Source: Bathymodiolus brooksi
Lineage: Eukaryota > Mollusca > Bivalvia > Mytilida > Modiolidae
Reading direction: 5' to 3'
Assembly (NCBI GenBank): GCA_963680875.1
Contig: OY804575.1
Coordinates: 34,941,103-35,005,102, forward strand
DNA: 64,000 nucleotides
Positions 48,001-57,554 of the stretch are shown in pieces. The notes beneath the pieces were generated by a model, which worked only from the letters and a program-made list of their open reading frames with translations, searched no databases and was not told the origin of the DNA. Both the position numbers and the translations under genes were made by a program. Each line of letters starts with the position of its first letter. Within the stretch, counting starts at the first letter, position 1.

Positions 48001-51000
48001 CACTTTCCTGTATCATATCTATGACTTTAAGTACAATTACTTCTAAATCCATCATTATTGGGTAGTGGATGAAATATATTTGTTAAACAGTTCACTAGTG
48101 ATATATATGGTGCAAATTCCATATGGGGCTCTAGCTTACTGACAATGTATATATTGTATTAGGTCACTAGCACACTGTGTAGCTTATATTATGTTGTTGA
48201 GGACTGGTAATATTTGAAAATATTTTCCGAGTTTGATCATATTTCTCTTTCTGTTAGATTCAGCCATACATTTGTATTTATTTTTCAAAAGAATGACCTA
48301 AATTTTATCTTTAATTTTAGATTTTAAGAAATCTGGAGGAAAATTTAGCAGAAGATGGAAGTTGTGCTGAAATTTCTTCTGAAAGTAGAAAAGGTATTGT
48401 TAGCTTTTTGAAAAATAAGAAAATATGTTTACTAAAGTGAAAGGGTTTATGAAGCGACTGTGTATGTCTATGAATTGTCCTGTAGATGTCATCACAGTAT
48501 ATGATTTAATACAATTCCCAATCTGATTAAAATCACATCTCTAACATGCTCTTACTGATCTGTCGTGGCATGTGAGATGTGAGGAAATCACATTACAGGT
48601 GACATGAAGGTACCTCATGTACCAACCAATGAAAATGGTGATTAGGAGACTGAACATGTTAAAATTAAAAATTAATCTGCTTTGCATACTACGAGCATCT
48701 GATTGGTTGAAAATAATCTGCATTTATCATATTATTAAATATTCATGACATGGGATCACTCGCATGTGACCTGTAATGTGCTTTCTTCAGATCTCCCACA
48801 CCATGACATGTCAGCCAAGGGGAGCAAGTGAGAGGTGTGGTTTTAATCAGATTGTACAATTCCAGACATATTTTTACATAAATATTGACACGGAGGCTTT
48901 ATTTACACTGCTTCATATAGTTATTTTCCAAGGCAATTTTTTTAATTCATTCATTCGATTACAGAGCTGATACCAAATTGTTTGCTAGTCTTCTGATTCA
49001 TTGTTTCATGAATTTTTTGCTATCTGTCTCATAAAGCAATATGAAACAAAAAGATGTTGCATAAACACAGTGTAAGTATTAGAATTGGCCTTTTACCAGT
49101 GTAATTCTGTAAAAGATGTGTTTAGTAAATGTTACAGGGTTGCAATTTAAACAAATATATCTTAGAAACAAGGAAATATATAGCAAACGAACCAATTTAG
49201 ATAGAAAGAAAGGGAAATTGTGCAAGTATCTCTAATAATAGAATATTATTTCATTAAAGAGAACAAAAATTTCAAGCAAACTAAGTATTGATAATAACTG
49301 AGTGCACACATGTATTATATAATTGAAAGCTTCCTAGATAACAAAAAAAGAAAAAGGGGAATTATTTTGGCAGATTTAAAATTTCATGAAAATTTTTCCC
49401 AATGATGATTATCAATCTTAAACGTTTTTAGTAAACTGCCGAATAATGTTTTTGTTCTCAAACATGTTGTTCTAAATGACGAGCTTTAATATTATTTTGT
49501 AACACAGTTATATTTATATTAAAGATAATGATCTAGTTTAATATTACAGATTCATGCTCTTTATCCATGATTTTTTTTAACCACAGAGTGATAACAATGT
49601 CCTGTTCTCAGATATTAGGAGACTAATATAGTTGGAAAAAAAAATATATTTAAGATGCCATTTGTTCCTCATCTTTTAAAACTATTGAAACTATACTGAG
49701 AATCATGTCACAAAACATATTACACTAAAACATCTATAAGCTGGTTTTGATCTTGACAGTCTCTGGCTTAAAAAAGTGGGTTTCAAGATCTATGGTCTCT
49801 AAAAAAAGTGTTTTACTAGATAAAATTACAGTATTTACTTTTCAGCATCCAAAGAATTATGGAAGGAGAGAGAAAAGCAGGTGTTTTATATCATAGGAAA
49901 TACATTCTTAGCTATCAAGGTAAGAAAAAGATTTCGTTCTTTTTAAATTTAGATTTTTTATCCCCTTCACTCAAATGCTGATCACGTCCATGATATAATG
50001 GCAAGCATGCTCACCCTGAGTGTGGTATATCCTTGGTTCTATACCTGGTCTAGTCAAGCCATGTACTAATTGGTATCTGCTGCATCATCTCTAAGTACAT
50101 ATAATTAAGGATTAAGAACAAAGACTGATTGGCTCAGGGTAATGTGTGTTTAAGTGAAGTAACGTGTCTACCTGTGGACTTGTTTCAATAACCTTAGCAC
50201 TTTAAAAATACAGGTAAGGGTCTTAGTCCAGGTAAGGGTCTTAGTCCAGGTAAGGGTCTTAGTCCAGGTAAGGGTATTAGTCCGGGTAAGAGTATTAGTC
50301 CAGGTAAGGGTATTAGTCCAGTACAAACCGGTGATCATCATCATCTCATCGAAAACATGTTCTTGCCATGATATAACTGAAAAATTGCTAAATTGGCATT
50401 AAACAACAATCACTCACATAAAGACTGTATCAAGTGTACCTCACCACAGAAATCAATCTAACAGACCTTTGTGATGATAGGCATTATTAGTCACATACAT
50501 AGAATTAAATCAAAATACTGGTACTATATAATTGTTGCCATGATAACCACTCTAAAAATAAAGTTATGATGGATTGAATGTTTGCTTTATGCCACTTTCA
50601 TCCATATTATTTATGGCGACCAGACCCCCAATTCAATGACATGTCTGAATTATTCACTGCACAAATCATCTTAAGTTTTAATAATCCGGTCTGAATAAAA
50701 ACAATAGATAAATATAGACCAGATTTAGTTATTGGTAGAGGGAGGGATCAAGATTTTATGGGGAAAACAACAATCATTGGTAGGTACCTATTAAACTTTC
50801 TCACCAAAGGAACAAATCAAGTACACCTTACAGTGACCTCAACCTGATTCTGTACCCCACTGGTGACATAATTATGGTTATTACAGATAATTGATGGCCT
50901 TAAACACTGAACTTTTTTTGCGATCAGTGGTGAACCTTGATCAAAATGTATGTAATTGTTATGAATTCAATTTCTTGAGTTTATTTTTGAATAACAGGGT

Positions 51001-54000
51001 AATATTATTCAATAATTGTACATGTATTTATTTTTTTTTACATTGGTTTGTTGGTTGGTTCATGGTGTTTAATGCCACTTTCAACAATATTTCAGTTATA
51101 ACGTGGCTCTTTTTTATTGGTGGAGGAAACCAGAGGACCCAGAGAAAACCACTGACTTGTCACAAGTCACTGACAAACTTTATCATATAATGTTGTATCG
51201 CGTACACCTCGCCATGATCGGGGTTCGAACTCACAACTTTAGTGGTGATAGGCACTGATTGCCCTGTTTTACATTGGTAAGGATTTTCATATTCATACAT
51301 GTTTTCATTGTATTCTCTATTACAGGATTATGAGGCAGCTATAAGTGTATATGATACAATACTTAACAAAGATTGTTCATGTAAGGCTAACTTACTGAGT
51401 GGAATGGGCAGAATATACTTACAGGTATTTACTGGGATTAAAATAAATATTGTCAAACCTGTATTAGAAGGCCACCTCTGGTATAAAGAAAAAGTGGTCT
51501 TTTAAGACAGGTGACCTCTTAAAAGAGGTTCAATTCATATGAAATTTTCCATGACAGAACAAGAAAAAGATGACCTTTGATTATATACTGTATATATATT
51601 CATCTGTCACTATACCTTTAGGAGCTTATCAAGTTGTATATTATTTGTAAACACATAGTAAAAATAGATTATTATTTATTATTGTTACTTGGATATATGG
51701 TAAGAAAATCTGAAGTACAAAAACTCACTTAATTATCCTATTGCAATGTCTCTCAAATAGGATCTGGCATGTTTATGCTATATCTTTACTTATCAAATAA
51801 TTTGTTAATACTGAACACAGACAAAAACGGGGTGTGATCGATACAACATTATGTGATAAAATTTGTCAGTGACTTGCTGCAGGTTTGTGGTTTTCTCCAG
51901 GTACTCTGGTTTCCTCCGCCAATAAAACTTACTGCCACAATATAACTGAAATATTGTTGAAAGTGGCTTTAAACACCATAACCCTACAAAAAATGACTGG
52001 TACATGCCTGGATGGTTGGAAAATCTGATGTAATAAAAATTAAATTTAGGTTGTCTTTAATTGCCCCATAGTACAGTGTAGTAGTGTCTGCTTGAAGTGA
52101 TCATGTTCATACCAACCATTCAAACTAAAACACAATCAAAAGATACAGACAAACTGAACAGAGGAATAGACACTTAATCCAGCATAGCTCCACTTTATGA
52201 GCGGGGTTATAATAATTAATTTTTTATGTCGCGTAAATTTAAATCAAGCCATAACTTTTAAAGTAATATGAAAGGCAAATATCGTGGAATTTTTTTATTA
52301 AATATTTTCACTTAATATGTCACTTAATTTTAACTAAAATCAACTGCATAACATTAAAATTCCGCTCAAAAGCAGATTTTAAGTGCAAATCGCAAAATAT
52401 TTGACAGCAGATAATTCTGTTTTCCCGTACAGTAATGCCAAGGATATGCGCGCGACCCAAGATTTGAACTCTTTCGGGGAGATTATCGCTCATGCGCAAT
52501 GTTCAGTTGAAAAAAATATATATATATTCCGTGTGTACCACATAAGAATAATTGCAAAAAAAAACCAGACAGATTCCTCAATAATCATTGTCAGGAATGT
52601 GTGCGTGCTTACCTCAGCATCCATGATTGTTTATTTTTTCTTCACAAGGTCATGAGCGGCAATCATCGGACCGAAACTTTTCTTCATGAGGTCATGATCG
52701 GCAATCATTGGAACAAAACAACTGAAAGTAAATCAGTCTCCACAACAATGGAGACTACGATAAACATGCATATGGATTTGCAGATTTCTAGTTGTTGGGA
52801 ACATATTTTGACTTGAAACATGCATGAATAGCTTAGTAAAGGTACCGCCGTATTCCAAATTGAATTTTCAGGGGGAAATTTTCTTCACCCAAAACTGGTG
52901 TAATATTACTTTAAAAGTAATTCTTTTGATTTTATGTTGTTAAGTATGATCTGTTATATTTTTTCAGATAGGAAATGTACCAAAAGCCAAAGACTGTTTT
53001 AAACAAGCAGAAGTATTGTCAAATACACAAGATAATTCTGTCAAATGTAGAAACTATGTTAATAGGTAAAATAATACAATGTATATTATCCTAATGAAAT
53101 CTTATTTGTATTCATGAATTGACTTTTCACTAATAATATTTTTATAACTGAACACTAAAAACAAGGTTTGTATGTTTGATTGGTACATTTGAAAAACAAA
53201 AGACCCATAAATTATGGTGAATAAGTATAATTTTGTTTCTAAAATGTGTGTTTATTGTAGAATTTTCCAAATTTTCACTCTCTTTTTATTTATTCCAAAT
53301 TTTGATTTTTCAGATAAAAATGCAATCTTTTTGGTTGTTCATCAATTATTTGTAAATACAGAAAAAATATTGCTGACTTTCCAAATATTCAGAAAATACC
53401 AAAGAACAACTTTGTTTTAAAAAGTTTAGTGAGTTTCACATTTATTCAAATAACATTCATTTATAGTTTCTTTTTAGAATATTTCTTGTTATTAATTATA
53501 GTATTTAATTAACATTGTGGATTCTAAAATACCATTACATTTTCAATTAAGATATTAGTATGTTTGTTAATCACATCCTAATCACCAGAAATCTTTCTTT
53601 TTTTGTATTTACAGGGGTTTAGAGGGAATGTGCTCAAATAATTTTTCAGAGGCATACCAATGTTTCAAGCATGCTGTGGAATGTGATCCTACAAATTCAT
53701 CGGTAGGTTTTATTAGAAAAATGTCCATTGGACCTCTTGAATAATTTAGACAAAATCTATGCATAAGCACAGGCATATTTCACCACATTGTGTGGCTACA
53801 TTTCTTTCTCTTGGAGGAGTTTCTGTGGATGCGATCATATGGTAGACAGATTTACATACAGATGAAATAGTTGCCTATCACCACTTAAGTTCATAGTTTG
53901 ATTCCCGGCCATGGCAAGGTGTACTTGATATAATGTTATGTCATGAAGTTTATCAGGGACTGGCATTAGGTCAGTTGTTTTCTCTGGGTACTCCAGTTTC

Positions 54001-54487
54001 CTATGCCAATAAAGTACAAATAGGGCTTAAACTCAAATTTTTCTTGGTAAATGACTTATTCCATTTCAGACTTCTTTTTTGGAAAATAAGTAAATAGTTA
54101 TGTTAAATCATATTGCCAAAGTAACAGAGTTATCTCTCCTAGTCAATATCTGATCAATTTGGTCTATAAACAAGGAATACCAGTATTTAAAATTGAAATT
54201 ATATCCATGTTATACGTTGATTTGTATATTTTTTTAATTTGTAGGCTGTCAACAATATGGCTGTATGTTCACTGTATCTTGGGAAATTAATGGATGCGTT
54301 GAAAAGTCTTGAAGTTTTGGTTCATGAAGATCCAGAGAGTAACTTACATGAAGGCATTTTGTTTAATTTATGTACGTTGTATGAACTGGAATCATCAAGA
54401 GCTTTACATAAGAAACAAGCTTTACTGGACTTAGTTAGTCGACATAAAGGTGATGGTTTTCCTGTTGCTTGTTTGAAAATGGCCTGA
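32812..54487 (+). CDS. TRAPPC12: Trafficking protein particle complex subunit 12
   Basis: Thirteen coding exons (32812-33016, 33904-34740, 35014-35225, 41445-41561, 42521-42634, 45253-45391, 47213-47325, 48321-48393, 49846-49919, 51326-51424, 52968-53065, 53615-53702, 54245-54487) join in phase into 803 codons plus stop; human is 735. Residues 1 to about 395 are acidic, Ser/Thr-rich and probably disordered. Conserved blocks then follow: [80 protein letters not shown], and the TPR tail ending [26 protein letters not shown]12 is a TPR subunit of TRAPPIII, the Rab1 exchange factor in ER-Golgi and autophagy traffic; the vertebrate protein also acts at kinetochores. An acceptor-like CAG at 32801-32803 suggests an upstream noncoding exon, not located. 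Confidence 0.95.
33017..33903. other. TRAPPC12 intron 1, no feature except a small repeat
   Basis: At 33486-33558 the phrase CTACACTCTGTATG(A/C) is repeated. Nothing else recognised. Confidence 0.5.
33904..34740 (+). CDS. TRAPPC12: TRAPPC12 coding exon 2
   Basis: Large exon of 837 bp after acceptor TTTTAACAG; donor AAACAG|GTATTA. It encodes the disordered acidic region, including [15 protein letters not shown], which matches the vertebrate FDSFTTSAFISVSN block. The upstream open frame back to 33741 is intron read-through. Confidence 0.92.
35014..35225 (+). CDS. TRAPPC12: TRAPPC12 coding exon 3
   Basis: Encodes [20 protein letters not shown] and LPGD, then [13 protein letters not shown]. Acceptor TTTTACAG, donor CACAG|GTATTG. 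Confidence 0.93.
35285..35390. repeat. Short tandem repeat, 3 copies of about 34 bp
   Basis: Three copies of TTATATTACAGTGAAACCGG with spacing near 34 bp, part of an interspersed family whose relatives are at 46061-46620 and 51450-51540. Confidence 0.7.
35499..38619. mobile_element. TTAA-flanked DNA element, 3.1 kb, with nested repeat
   Basis: Ends AGGGAAACTTCGCAA and its near complement TTGTGAAGTTTCCCT are flanked by TTAA on both sides (35495-35498, 38620-38623). TTAA targets are used by piggyBac and Kolobok elements. No transposase seen. About 1.5 kb of the interior is a bivalve interspersed repeat (36019-37494). It lies in TRAPPC12 intron 3. Confidence 0.7.
36019..37494. repeat. Bivalve TAGCTCACCTGG repeat
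   Basis: Opens TTTTTAGCTCACCTGG and closes CCAGGTGA(A/G)CGAT(T)ACAGGCTC followed by GGGAGCCTCTGG (37342-37380 and 37456-37490). In between, repeated phrases such as AATCTTCTCCTC(A/T)GAAACC and GATTATGCAAATTAG recur. Non-coding. A second copy is at 54623-55455 and distant relatives are at 6985-8325 and 41600-42090. Confidence 0.8.
38624..39912. other. TRAPPC12 intron 3, partly inverted repeats
   Basis: Between the two TTAA elements. It holds the inverted-repeat cluster at 38960-39250 and otherwise nothing recognisable. Confidence 0.4.
38960..39250. repeat. Three-part inverted/direct repeat cluster
   Basis: A roughly 75-bp module (GATTTGATGGTCGCAAATTG and TATTTGAAAATTTCACGGCA) is present at about 38965-39037, inverted at about 39067-39140 and again in that inverted orientation at 39172-39245. 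The first two would form a hairpin with a loop of about 30 bp. Confidence 0.75.
39917..41038. mobile_element. TTAA-flanked DNA transposon (Kolobok-like), non-autonomous
   Basis: Perfect inverted ends GGGAATACGATACAGTAG, flanked by TTAA (39913-39916, 41039-41042). 1122 bp. It carries the N-terminal part of a transposase-like protein (40081-40503) and no catalytic remainder. The TTAA duplication plus the GRRIVEL domain point to Kolobok rather than piggyBac; this is an inference. TRAPPC12 intron 3. Confidence 0.78.
40081..40503 (+). pseudogene. N-terminal fragment of a GRRIVEL-type (Mutator-like/Kolobok) transposase
   Basis: Reads [20 protein letters not shown], then [44 protein letters not shown]. 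The GRRIVEL start, the C-x2-C pair with hydrophobic PL and a GFGSYLxIxC block are what I know from the family annotated as Mutator-like transposase domain in invertebrates. After Cys the sequence becomes unrelated and stops, so the fragment lacks the catalytic core. The frame is open upstream to 40042, but the Met at 40081 starts the family-like part. Confidence 0.6.
41445..41561 (+). CDS. TRAPPC12: TRAPPC12 coding exon 4
   Basis: Encodes [20 protein letters not shown] and [19 protein letters not shown]. Phase 0 to 0; donor ATT|GTAAGT. It is preceded by a 6.2-kb intron holding two TTAA-flanked elements. Confidence 0.93.
41600..42090. repeat. Degraded bivalve interspersed repeat
   Basis: Phrases such as TCATCTCATCAGAAACAAGT, GACCAATTTGTACCAAA and TTTCAAAATTG place it in the 36019-37494 family. 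Confidence 0.6.
42521..42634 (+). CDS. TRAPPC12: TRAPPC12 coding exon 5
   Basis: Encodes [20 protein letters not shown] and [18 protein letters not shown]. Donor ACAG|GTAAGC. Its 3' end and donor are copied many times directly downstream (42635-43125). Confidence 0.93.
42635..43125 (+). repeat. Exon-derived minisatellite with repeated splice donors
   Basis: Directly after exon 5 comes a near-complete copy of the exon's last 90 bp (42646-42731). About ten further units follow of 40 bp, later about 32 bp, each made of the exon end (CTTCTCATACACCACATTCC) plus CATACAG|GTACTG. In most units the GT of the donor is intact; one reads ACAGAT. Each unit's pyrimidine-containing stretch ending ACAG could also pass for an acceptor. 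The unit length does not keep the reading frame. Confidence 0.95.
43361..43502. repeat. 47-bp tandem repeat, 3 copies
   Basis: Units starting GTCAGTCTAAGAACTAAGAT at 43362, 43409 and 43456. Confidence 0.9.
43765..44680. repeat. Interspersed repeat with three 172-bp tandem units
   Basis: Starts with a run of C and TGTGGGGAGACATATTGTTT. It then holds units of 172 bp beginning CAACTCCTCTGAAACTACTG at 43848, 44020 and 44192, and ends near GGGGGGGAGACATACG. Non-coding, TRAPPC12 intron 5. Confidence 0.85.
44955..45105 (+). repeat. tRNA-derived SINE head
   Basis: GGATGGCTGAGTGGTTACGG at 44972 is a good A box of leucine/serine-tRNA type. A weak B-box-like GGTTTTCTCCCG lies about 60 bp on. There is no cloverleaf, so it is a SINE head rather than a tRNA gene. 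Confidence 0.55.
45253..45391 (+). CDS. TRAPPC12: TRAPPC12 coding exon 6
   Basis: Encodes [20 protein letters not shown] and [19 protein letters not shown]. Acceptor ATTTCAG, donor AAAAG|GTATTT. Confidence 0.94.
45392..46060. other. TRAPPC12 intron 6, no feature recognised
   Basis: AT-rich, no motif, coding or repeat structure that I can support. Confidence 0.5.
46061..46473. repeat. 38-bp minisatellite, about 11 copies
   Basis: The unit contains AAAACCTGCTTTAGTGACCA and ends CTGTTAAGTTACAGT. It is embedded in a wider interspersed family that goes on to 46620 with GTATTAAGCGACCACCTGTC. Relatives lie near 4045-4090, 35300 and 51450-51540. Confidence 0.95.
46474..48320. other. TRAPPC12 introns 6-7, no gene besides exon 7
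   Basis: Apart from exon 7 (47213-47325) and the tail of the 38-bp family, nothing recognisable. Confidence 0.4.
47213..47325 (+). CDS. TRAPPC12: TRAPPC12 coding exon 7
   Basis: Encodes [20 protein letters not shown] and [10 protein letters not shown]. Acceptor TTGACAG, donor AAAAG|GTATGG. Confidence 0.94.
48321..48393 (+). CDS. TRAPPC12: TRAPPC12 coding exon 8
   Basis: Encodes [20 protein letters not shown] and ESRK, matching the vertebrate ILANLEQGLAEDGG block. Acceptor ATTTTAG, donor AAAAG|GTATTG. Confidence 0.92.
48519..48854. mobile_element. Mutator-like MITE, 9-bp target duplication
   Basis: 336 bp with ends CAATCTGATTAAAAT and its near complement, long imperfect inverted repeats (both halves carry CACATTACAGGT(G/C)ACATG), and perfect flanking TACAATTCC (48510-48518, 48855-48863). 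TRAPPC12 intron 8. Confidence 0.85.
48864..49845. other. TRAPPC12 intron 8, no feature recognised
   Basis: AT-rich, nothing recognisable. Confidence 0.4.
49846..49919 (+). CDS. TRAPPC12: TRAPPC12 coding exon 9
   Basis: Encodes [20 protein letters not shown] and FLAIK. Acceptor CTTTTCAG, donor CAAG|GTAAGA. Confidence 0.92.
49985..50425 (+). repeat. SINE family B with tRNA-like head and internal minisatellite
   Basis: A tRNA-like start (CGTCCATGATATAATGGCAA, then TTGGTTCTATACC as a degenerate B box) is followed by the family body (AACAAAGACTGATTGGCTCA). The body is interrupted by an 18-bp array. Confidence 0.6.
50213..50321. repeat. 18-bp minisatellite, 6 copies
   Basis: Unit GGTAAGGGTCTTAGTCCA, inside the SINE. 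Each unit carries GGTAAG, a perfect donor-like hexamer on the transcribed strand of TRAPPC12. Confidence 0.9.
51055..51285 (-). repeat. tRNA-derived SINE, family A, near full length
   Basis: Minus-strand sense: head with B box GAGTTCGAACCCCG, body TCCTCTGGTTTCCTCCACC, and 3' module ATATTGTTGAAAGTGGC. Related copies at 5760, 51835 and 53870. Confidence 0.75.
51326..51424 (+). CDS. TRAPPC12: TRAPPC12 coding exon 10
   Basis: Encodes [20 protein letters not shown] and [13 protein letters not shown], a TPR unit. Phase 0 to 0. Confidence 0.93.
51835..51990 (+). repeat. SINE family A, 5'-truncated
   Basis: Plus-strand sense with TACTCTGGTTTCCTCCGCC and ATATTGTTGAAAGTGGC. Confidence 0.75.
52190..52870. 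other. TRAPPC12 intron 10, unclassified, small repeat
   Basis: A 30-bp phrase (AGGTCATGA(G/T)CGGCAATCAT) occurs twice at 52648-52710. Otherwise nothing recognisable. Confidence 0.35.
52968..53065 (+). CDS. TRAPPC12: TRAPPC12 coding exon 11
   Basis: Encodes [20 protein letters not shown] and [13 protein letters not shown]. Acceptor TTTTCAG, donor AATAG|GTAAAA. Confidence 0.92.
53615..53702 (+). CDS. TRAPPC12: TRAPPC12 coding exon 12
   Basis: Encodes [20 protein letters not shown] and VECDPTNSS, a TPR unit. Acceptor TTTACAG, donor TCG|GTAGGT. Confidence 0.92.
53870..54020 (+). repeat. SINE family A, 3'-truncated
   Basis: Plus-strand sense with a tRNA-like head (CTATCACCACTTAAG ... AGTTTGATTCCCGG) and GGGTACTCCAGTTTCCT. 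Confidence 0.7.
54245..54487 (+). CDS. TRAPPC12: TRAPPC12 coding exon 13 (last)
   Basis: Encodes [20 protein letters not shown] through [20 protein letters not shown] to CLKMA and stop TGA. This is the best-conserved part of the protein. Confidence 0.96.
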   Translation, partial: AVNNMAVCSLYLGKLMDALKSLEVLVHEDPESNLHEGILFNLCTLYELESSRALHKKQALLDLVSRHKGDGFPVACLKMA

Positions 54488-54571
54488 TATCATTCAATTT
54501 TTTCATACAAATTCAAAATTTTGTGAATATCACAAATTTAAACAAATCACATTCATTTATTATCACCACTA

Positions 54572-54577
54572 AATAAA
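54572..54577 (+). terminator. TRAPPC12: TRAPPC12 polyadenylation signal AATAAA
   Basis: First canonical AATAAA, 85 bp after the stop codon and just before a bivalve repeat starts at 54623, so the 3' UTR is probably short. Confidence 0.6.
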
Positions 54578-54622
54578 TATTAATGGAATATTATAAAATT
54601 AATTGCATGCATGGTAATACTT

Positions 54623-55455
54623 TTTAGCTCACCTGGCCAAAGGCCATGTGAGCTTTTGCCATCATTTGGCGTCTGTCGTCGTCCGTCCGTCGTAAACTTT
54701 CACATTTAAATCTTCTCCTCTGAAACCCCTGAACCAAATTAAACCAAACCTGGCAGGGAGGGTCCCTTTCACAATTATGTCCGACAGTCCCGCCCTCCAT
54801 TTAAGATGGCTGCTGTTACTAAAAATAGAAATTTCTTCAATTATCCATTGCTGCTTTAGTATAAACCAAAATGAGCTCAAATTTTAACTGCAGCTACATG
54901 GAAAGGAGTAGTTTAAGATATATTCCGGGTTTTTCTGTGAAATATTTCTTTCAGCCGATTTATTCCGATTATGCAAATTAGGCATATTTTGATAAAAGAT
55001 CACATTTAAATCTTTTCCTCTGAAACCGCTGAACCAAATTAAACCAATTTTGGCAGGGATGGTCCTTGGGTGGGTCCCTTTCAAAATTGTGTCTGACAGC
55101 CCTGCCCTCCATTCAAAATGGCTGCTGTTACTAAAGATAGAAATTTCTTTAGTTGTCAATTTCTGCTTTATTACAAATCAAAATGAACTCAAATTTTAAC
55201 TGCAGCTACATGGCAATGAGTAGTTTAACATATATTCTGGGTTTTTCTGTGAGATTTTTTCAGCCAGTTTATTCTGTTTAGGAATATTATGAGATAAAAA
55301 TCACATCAAAATCTTTTGCTCAGAAATTTGAGTTGAAATGATCTTTGGGTGGCCCACTTTCAAAATTATGTGTAACACCCCCATTTTCTATCAACTTTAG
55401 ATGTCAAATTGAAAACCAGGTGAGCGATTACAGGCTCCTGGGAGCCTCTAGTTTT
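54623..55455. repeat. Bivalve TAGCTCACCTGG repeat, second copy
   Basis: Opens TTTTTAGCTCACCTGG and closes CCAGGTGAGCGATTACAGGC, with the same internal phrases as 36019-37494. It starts right after the TRAPPC12 3' UTR. Confidence 0.85.
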
Positions 55456-55479
55456 TTCTCAAAATGTTCAAGTTATCAC

Positions 55480-55737
55480 ATTCCTGTTAACACACATATT
55501 TCCCAAGCTTTTCCTGTTAACACACATATTTACCAAGCTTTCCCTGTTAACACACATATTTACCAAGCTTTTCCTGTTAACACACATATTTACCAAGCTT
55601 TCCCTGTTAACACACATATTTACCAAGCTTTTCCTGTTAACACACATGTTTACCATGCTTTCCCTGTTAACACACATATTTACCAAGCTTTTCCTGTTAA
55701 TACACATATTTACCAAGCTTTTCCTGTTAACATTCAC
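55480..55737. repeat. 30-bp minisatellite, about 9 copies
   Basis: Unit CCTGTTAACACACATATTTA plus CCAAGCTTTT; copies alternate TTTT and TCCC at the end. The 30-bp period makes repetitive open frames on both strands, which are not genes. Confidence 0.95.
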
Positions 55738-55739
55738 AA

Positions 55740-56659
55740 TCTACCCAGCTTTATCAGACTGAATTTCAAATGTGGAAAGTTCACTTCCATCATTAAATCT
55801 TATACATTAATTTAAAAGATGATATGTGCCTCTCATTCATGTTGGCTTTTTCCCTCTTAGTCTTTTGTTCATTATTCATCTACATATACTACTTCTTCTT
55901 TTTTTAAACTTGCTTAACAGGAATAGCCCCAGGTGTGTATTTTAGCCAGTTCATTTTGATTTTTTACCGAAATAGATAGAAGTTATATACTCTCAGAAAT
56001 ATGATAAACATTTGGTCTGCATTTTTATGGATTTCCATTGGGCACAGGGAGTTAGTTAAATGTCTGGTGTTCCAAAGAATTTTGCATACACTGAAACTTG
56101 CACAGATTTGCAAATTTTATTTTTGATTTGTCAGGTAACTGTAATTTATTTTATATACCAACTGTCAATGTTTCATTTCCAGTGAAACGAAAAATGGGAC
56201 CAAACTAGTAAATGTATTTTTGAATCCTCCTGCCACAAAATGTGGTAAATATAAGTAAATGTAGAGAGAAAGATGAATTAAGTGTACAATGTACTTAACG
56301 GTTAACCATTCATACATTTCAAAATCATTTCAATCATCTTTGATATTATTCACATCAGAAATAATTGGTTGTAATTTATTTTCCCTTTAAATGCAATTTT
56401 TTTAGGGATGGGGTATATACATGTACAACAAAATGTTTTGATGATTGCTGAATTTCATGAAGAATCATTTTTGCTTGCTTGCTTTAGAATAACTAGGTTC
56501 TTTTTTGGTAATTACTGCATCCAATATTAGACCCCCCACTTATTTGTTATGAATTAGCATTGTTGCCATACTATAGTTAATTGTCAATAATAAAACTCTT
56601 TGAAGCTGTTATAGTATTTAAGGTTATATTCCATTTGTTCTTATTACATGTATACCAGA
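55740..56659. other. Intergenic, no gene
   Basis: AT-rich, no recognisable coding or element ends. Confidence 0.45.
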
Positions 56660-56668
56660 CACTATAAA

Positions 56669-57182
56669 GGGGGTCCTAAAGGGGGGTACCAATCATGCAA
56701 TCACGCTTCACACTTAGATATTTGGATATTTCACATTTCACGCTTATCTGCATATATTTTAAGTTCTACAACCATGATTTGAATTTTCCCTCTTCATAAC
56801 TTCATTCAATATTGATATTTACTGATAATATTGTTTTCATGTTATTTCAAACAGTTATCCGATTAAGAATATCGCTGCCCTGGTTAAATTTTAACTTGTC
56901 AGAGAGTCTAGCGTAAAAAGTCTCTTAAAAACGGGATGCAGTAAAAGAAATGTAGAGTCACAAATCAAGTTCCGATGCAGCGAAGCATCAGAATACGGAT
57001 TTTGATTTGTCTTCACCCTTAAAAGTAAGTTAGATTTTCACGCATTCATGTACAGAATAATGATTTTTCACGGATCACGTTGCACTAGAGATCACGTTTT
57101 CACATCCATATTTTCCGTTTTTCACGTGTCACGCTTCCAAAAAAAGGCCATTCACGTATAACGCTTAGACCCCTTTCAGACC
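56669..57182. mobile_element. Mutator-like MITE, 9-bp target duplication
   Basis: 514 bp. The left end reads GGGGGTCCTAAAGGGG and the right end is CCCCTTTCAGACC. Subterminal TCACGCTT-type motifs occur repeatedly on both sides. Flanked by CACTATAAA (56660-56668, 57183-57191). Confidence 0.75.
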
Positions 57183-57554
57183 CACTATAAAAAGGCCTCA
57201 TCAAAATTCTTTAAAACTACATAATACTTATGAGGGAAAAGTCTTTAAGTAAGTATGTGCATTGTCTTTTCTTGATGTGAATAGGGGGAAGTGCAATACT
57301 AGTATTATAAAACTGTTTTAAAATCATTTGTTTTGTTAGTTTACATGTCAATTACTTGTATTATTTATATATAAAATAATAAACACAGAATTGTCTTTCA
57401 TTTGTTACATGCATAGCCAGCTGCTAGCAAAAGTCTAGGAACCTCTCGACTGTCTATCTGTCTATTTATCCATTTGTCTGAAACACTGAGCAAACATAGT
57501 CGGTGTAAACTGTAACTACAACATTTTTCATTCAACATTATTCAAACGTTGCAA

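Noticed and set aside
55345..55815. Repetitive open frames reading PVNTHIYQAF or NRKSLVNMCV
   Set aside because: By-products of a 30-bp minisatellite; no gene structure.
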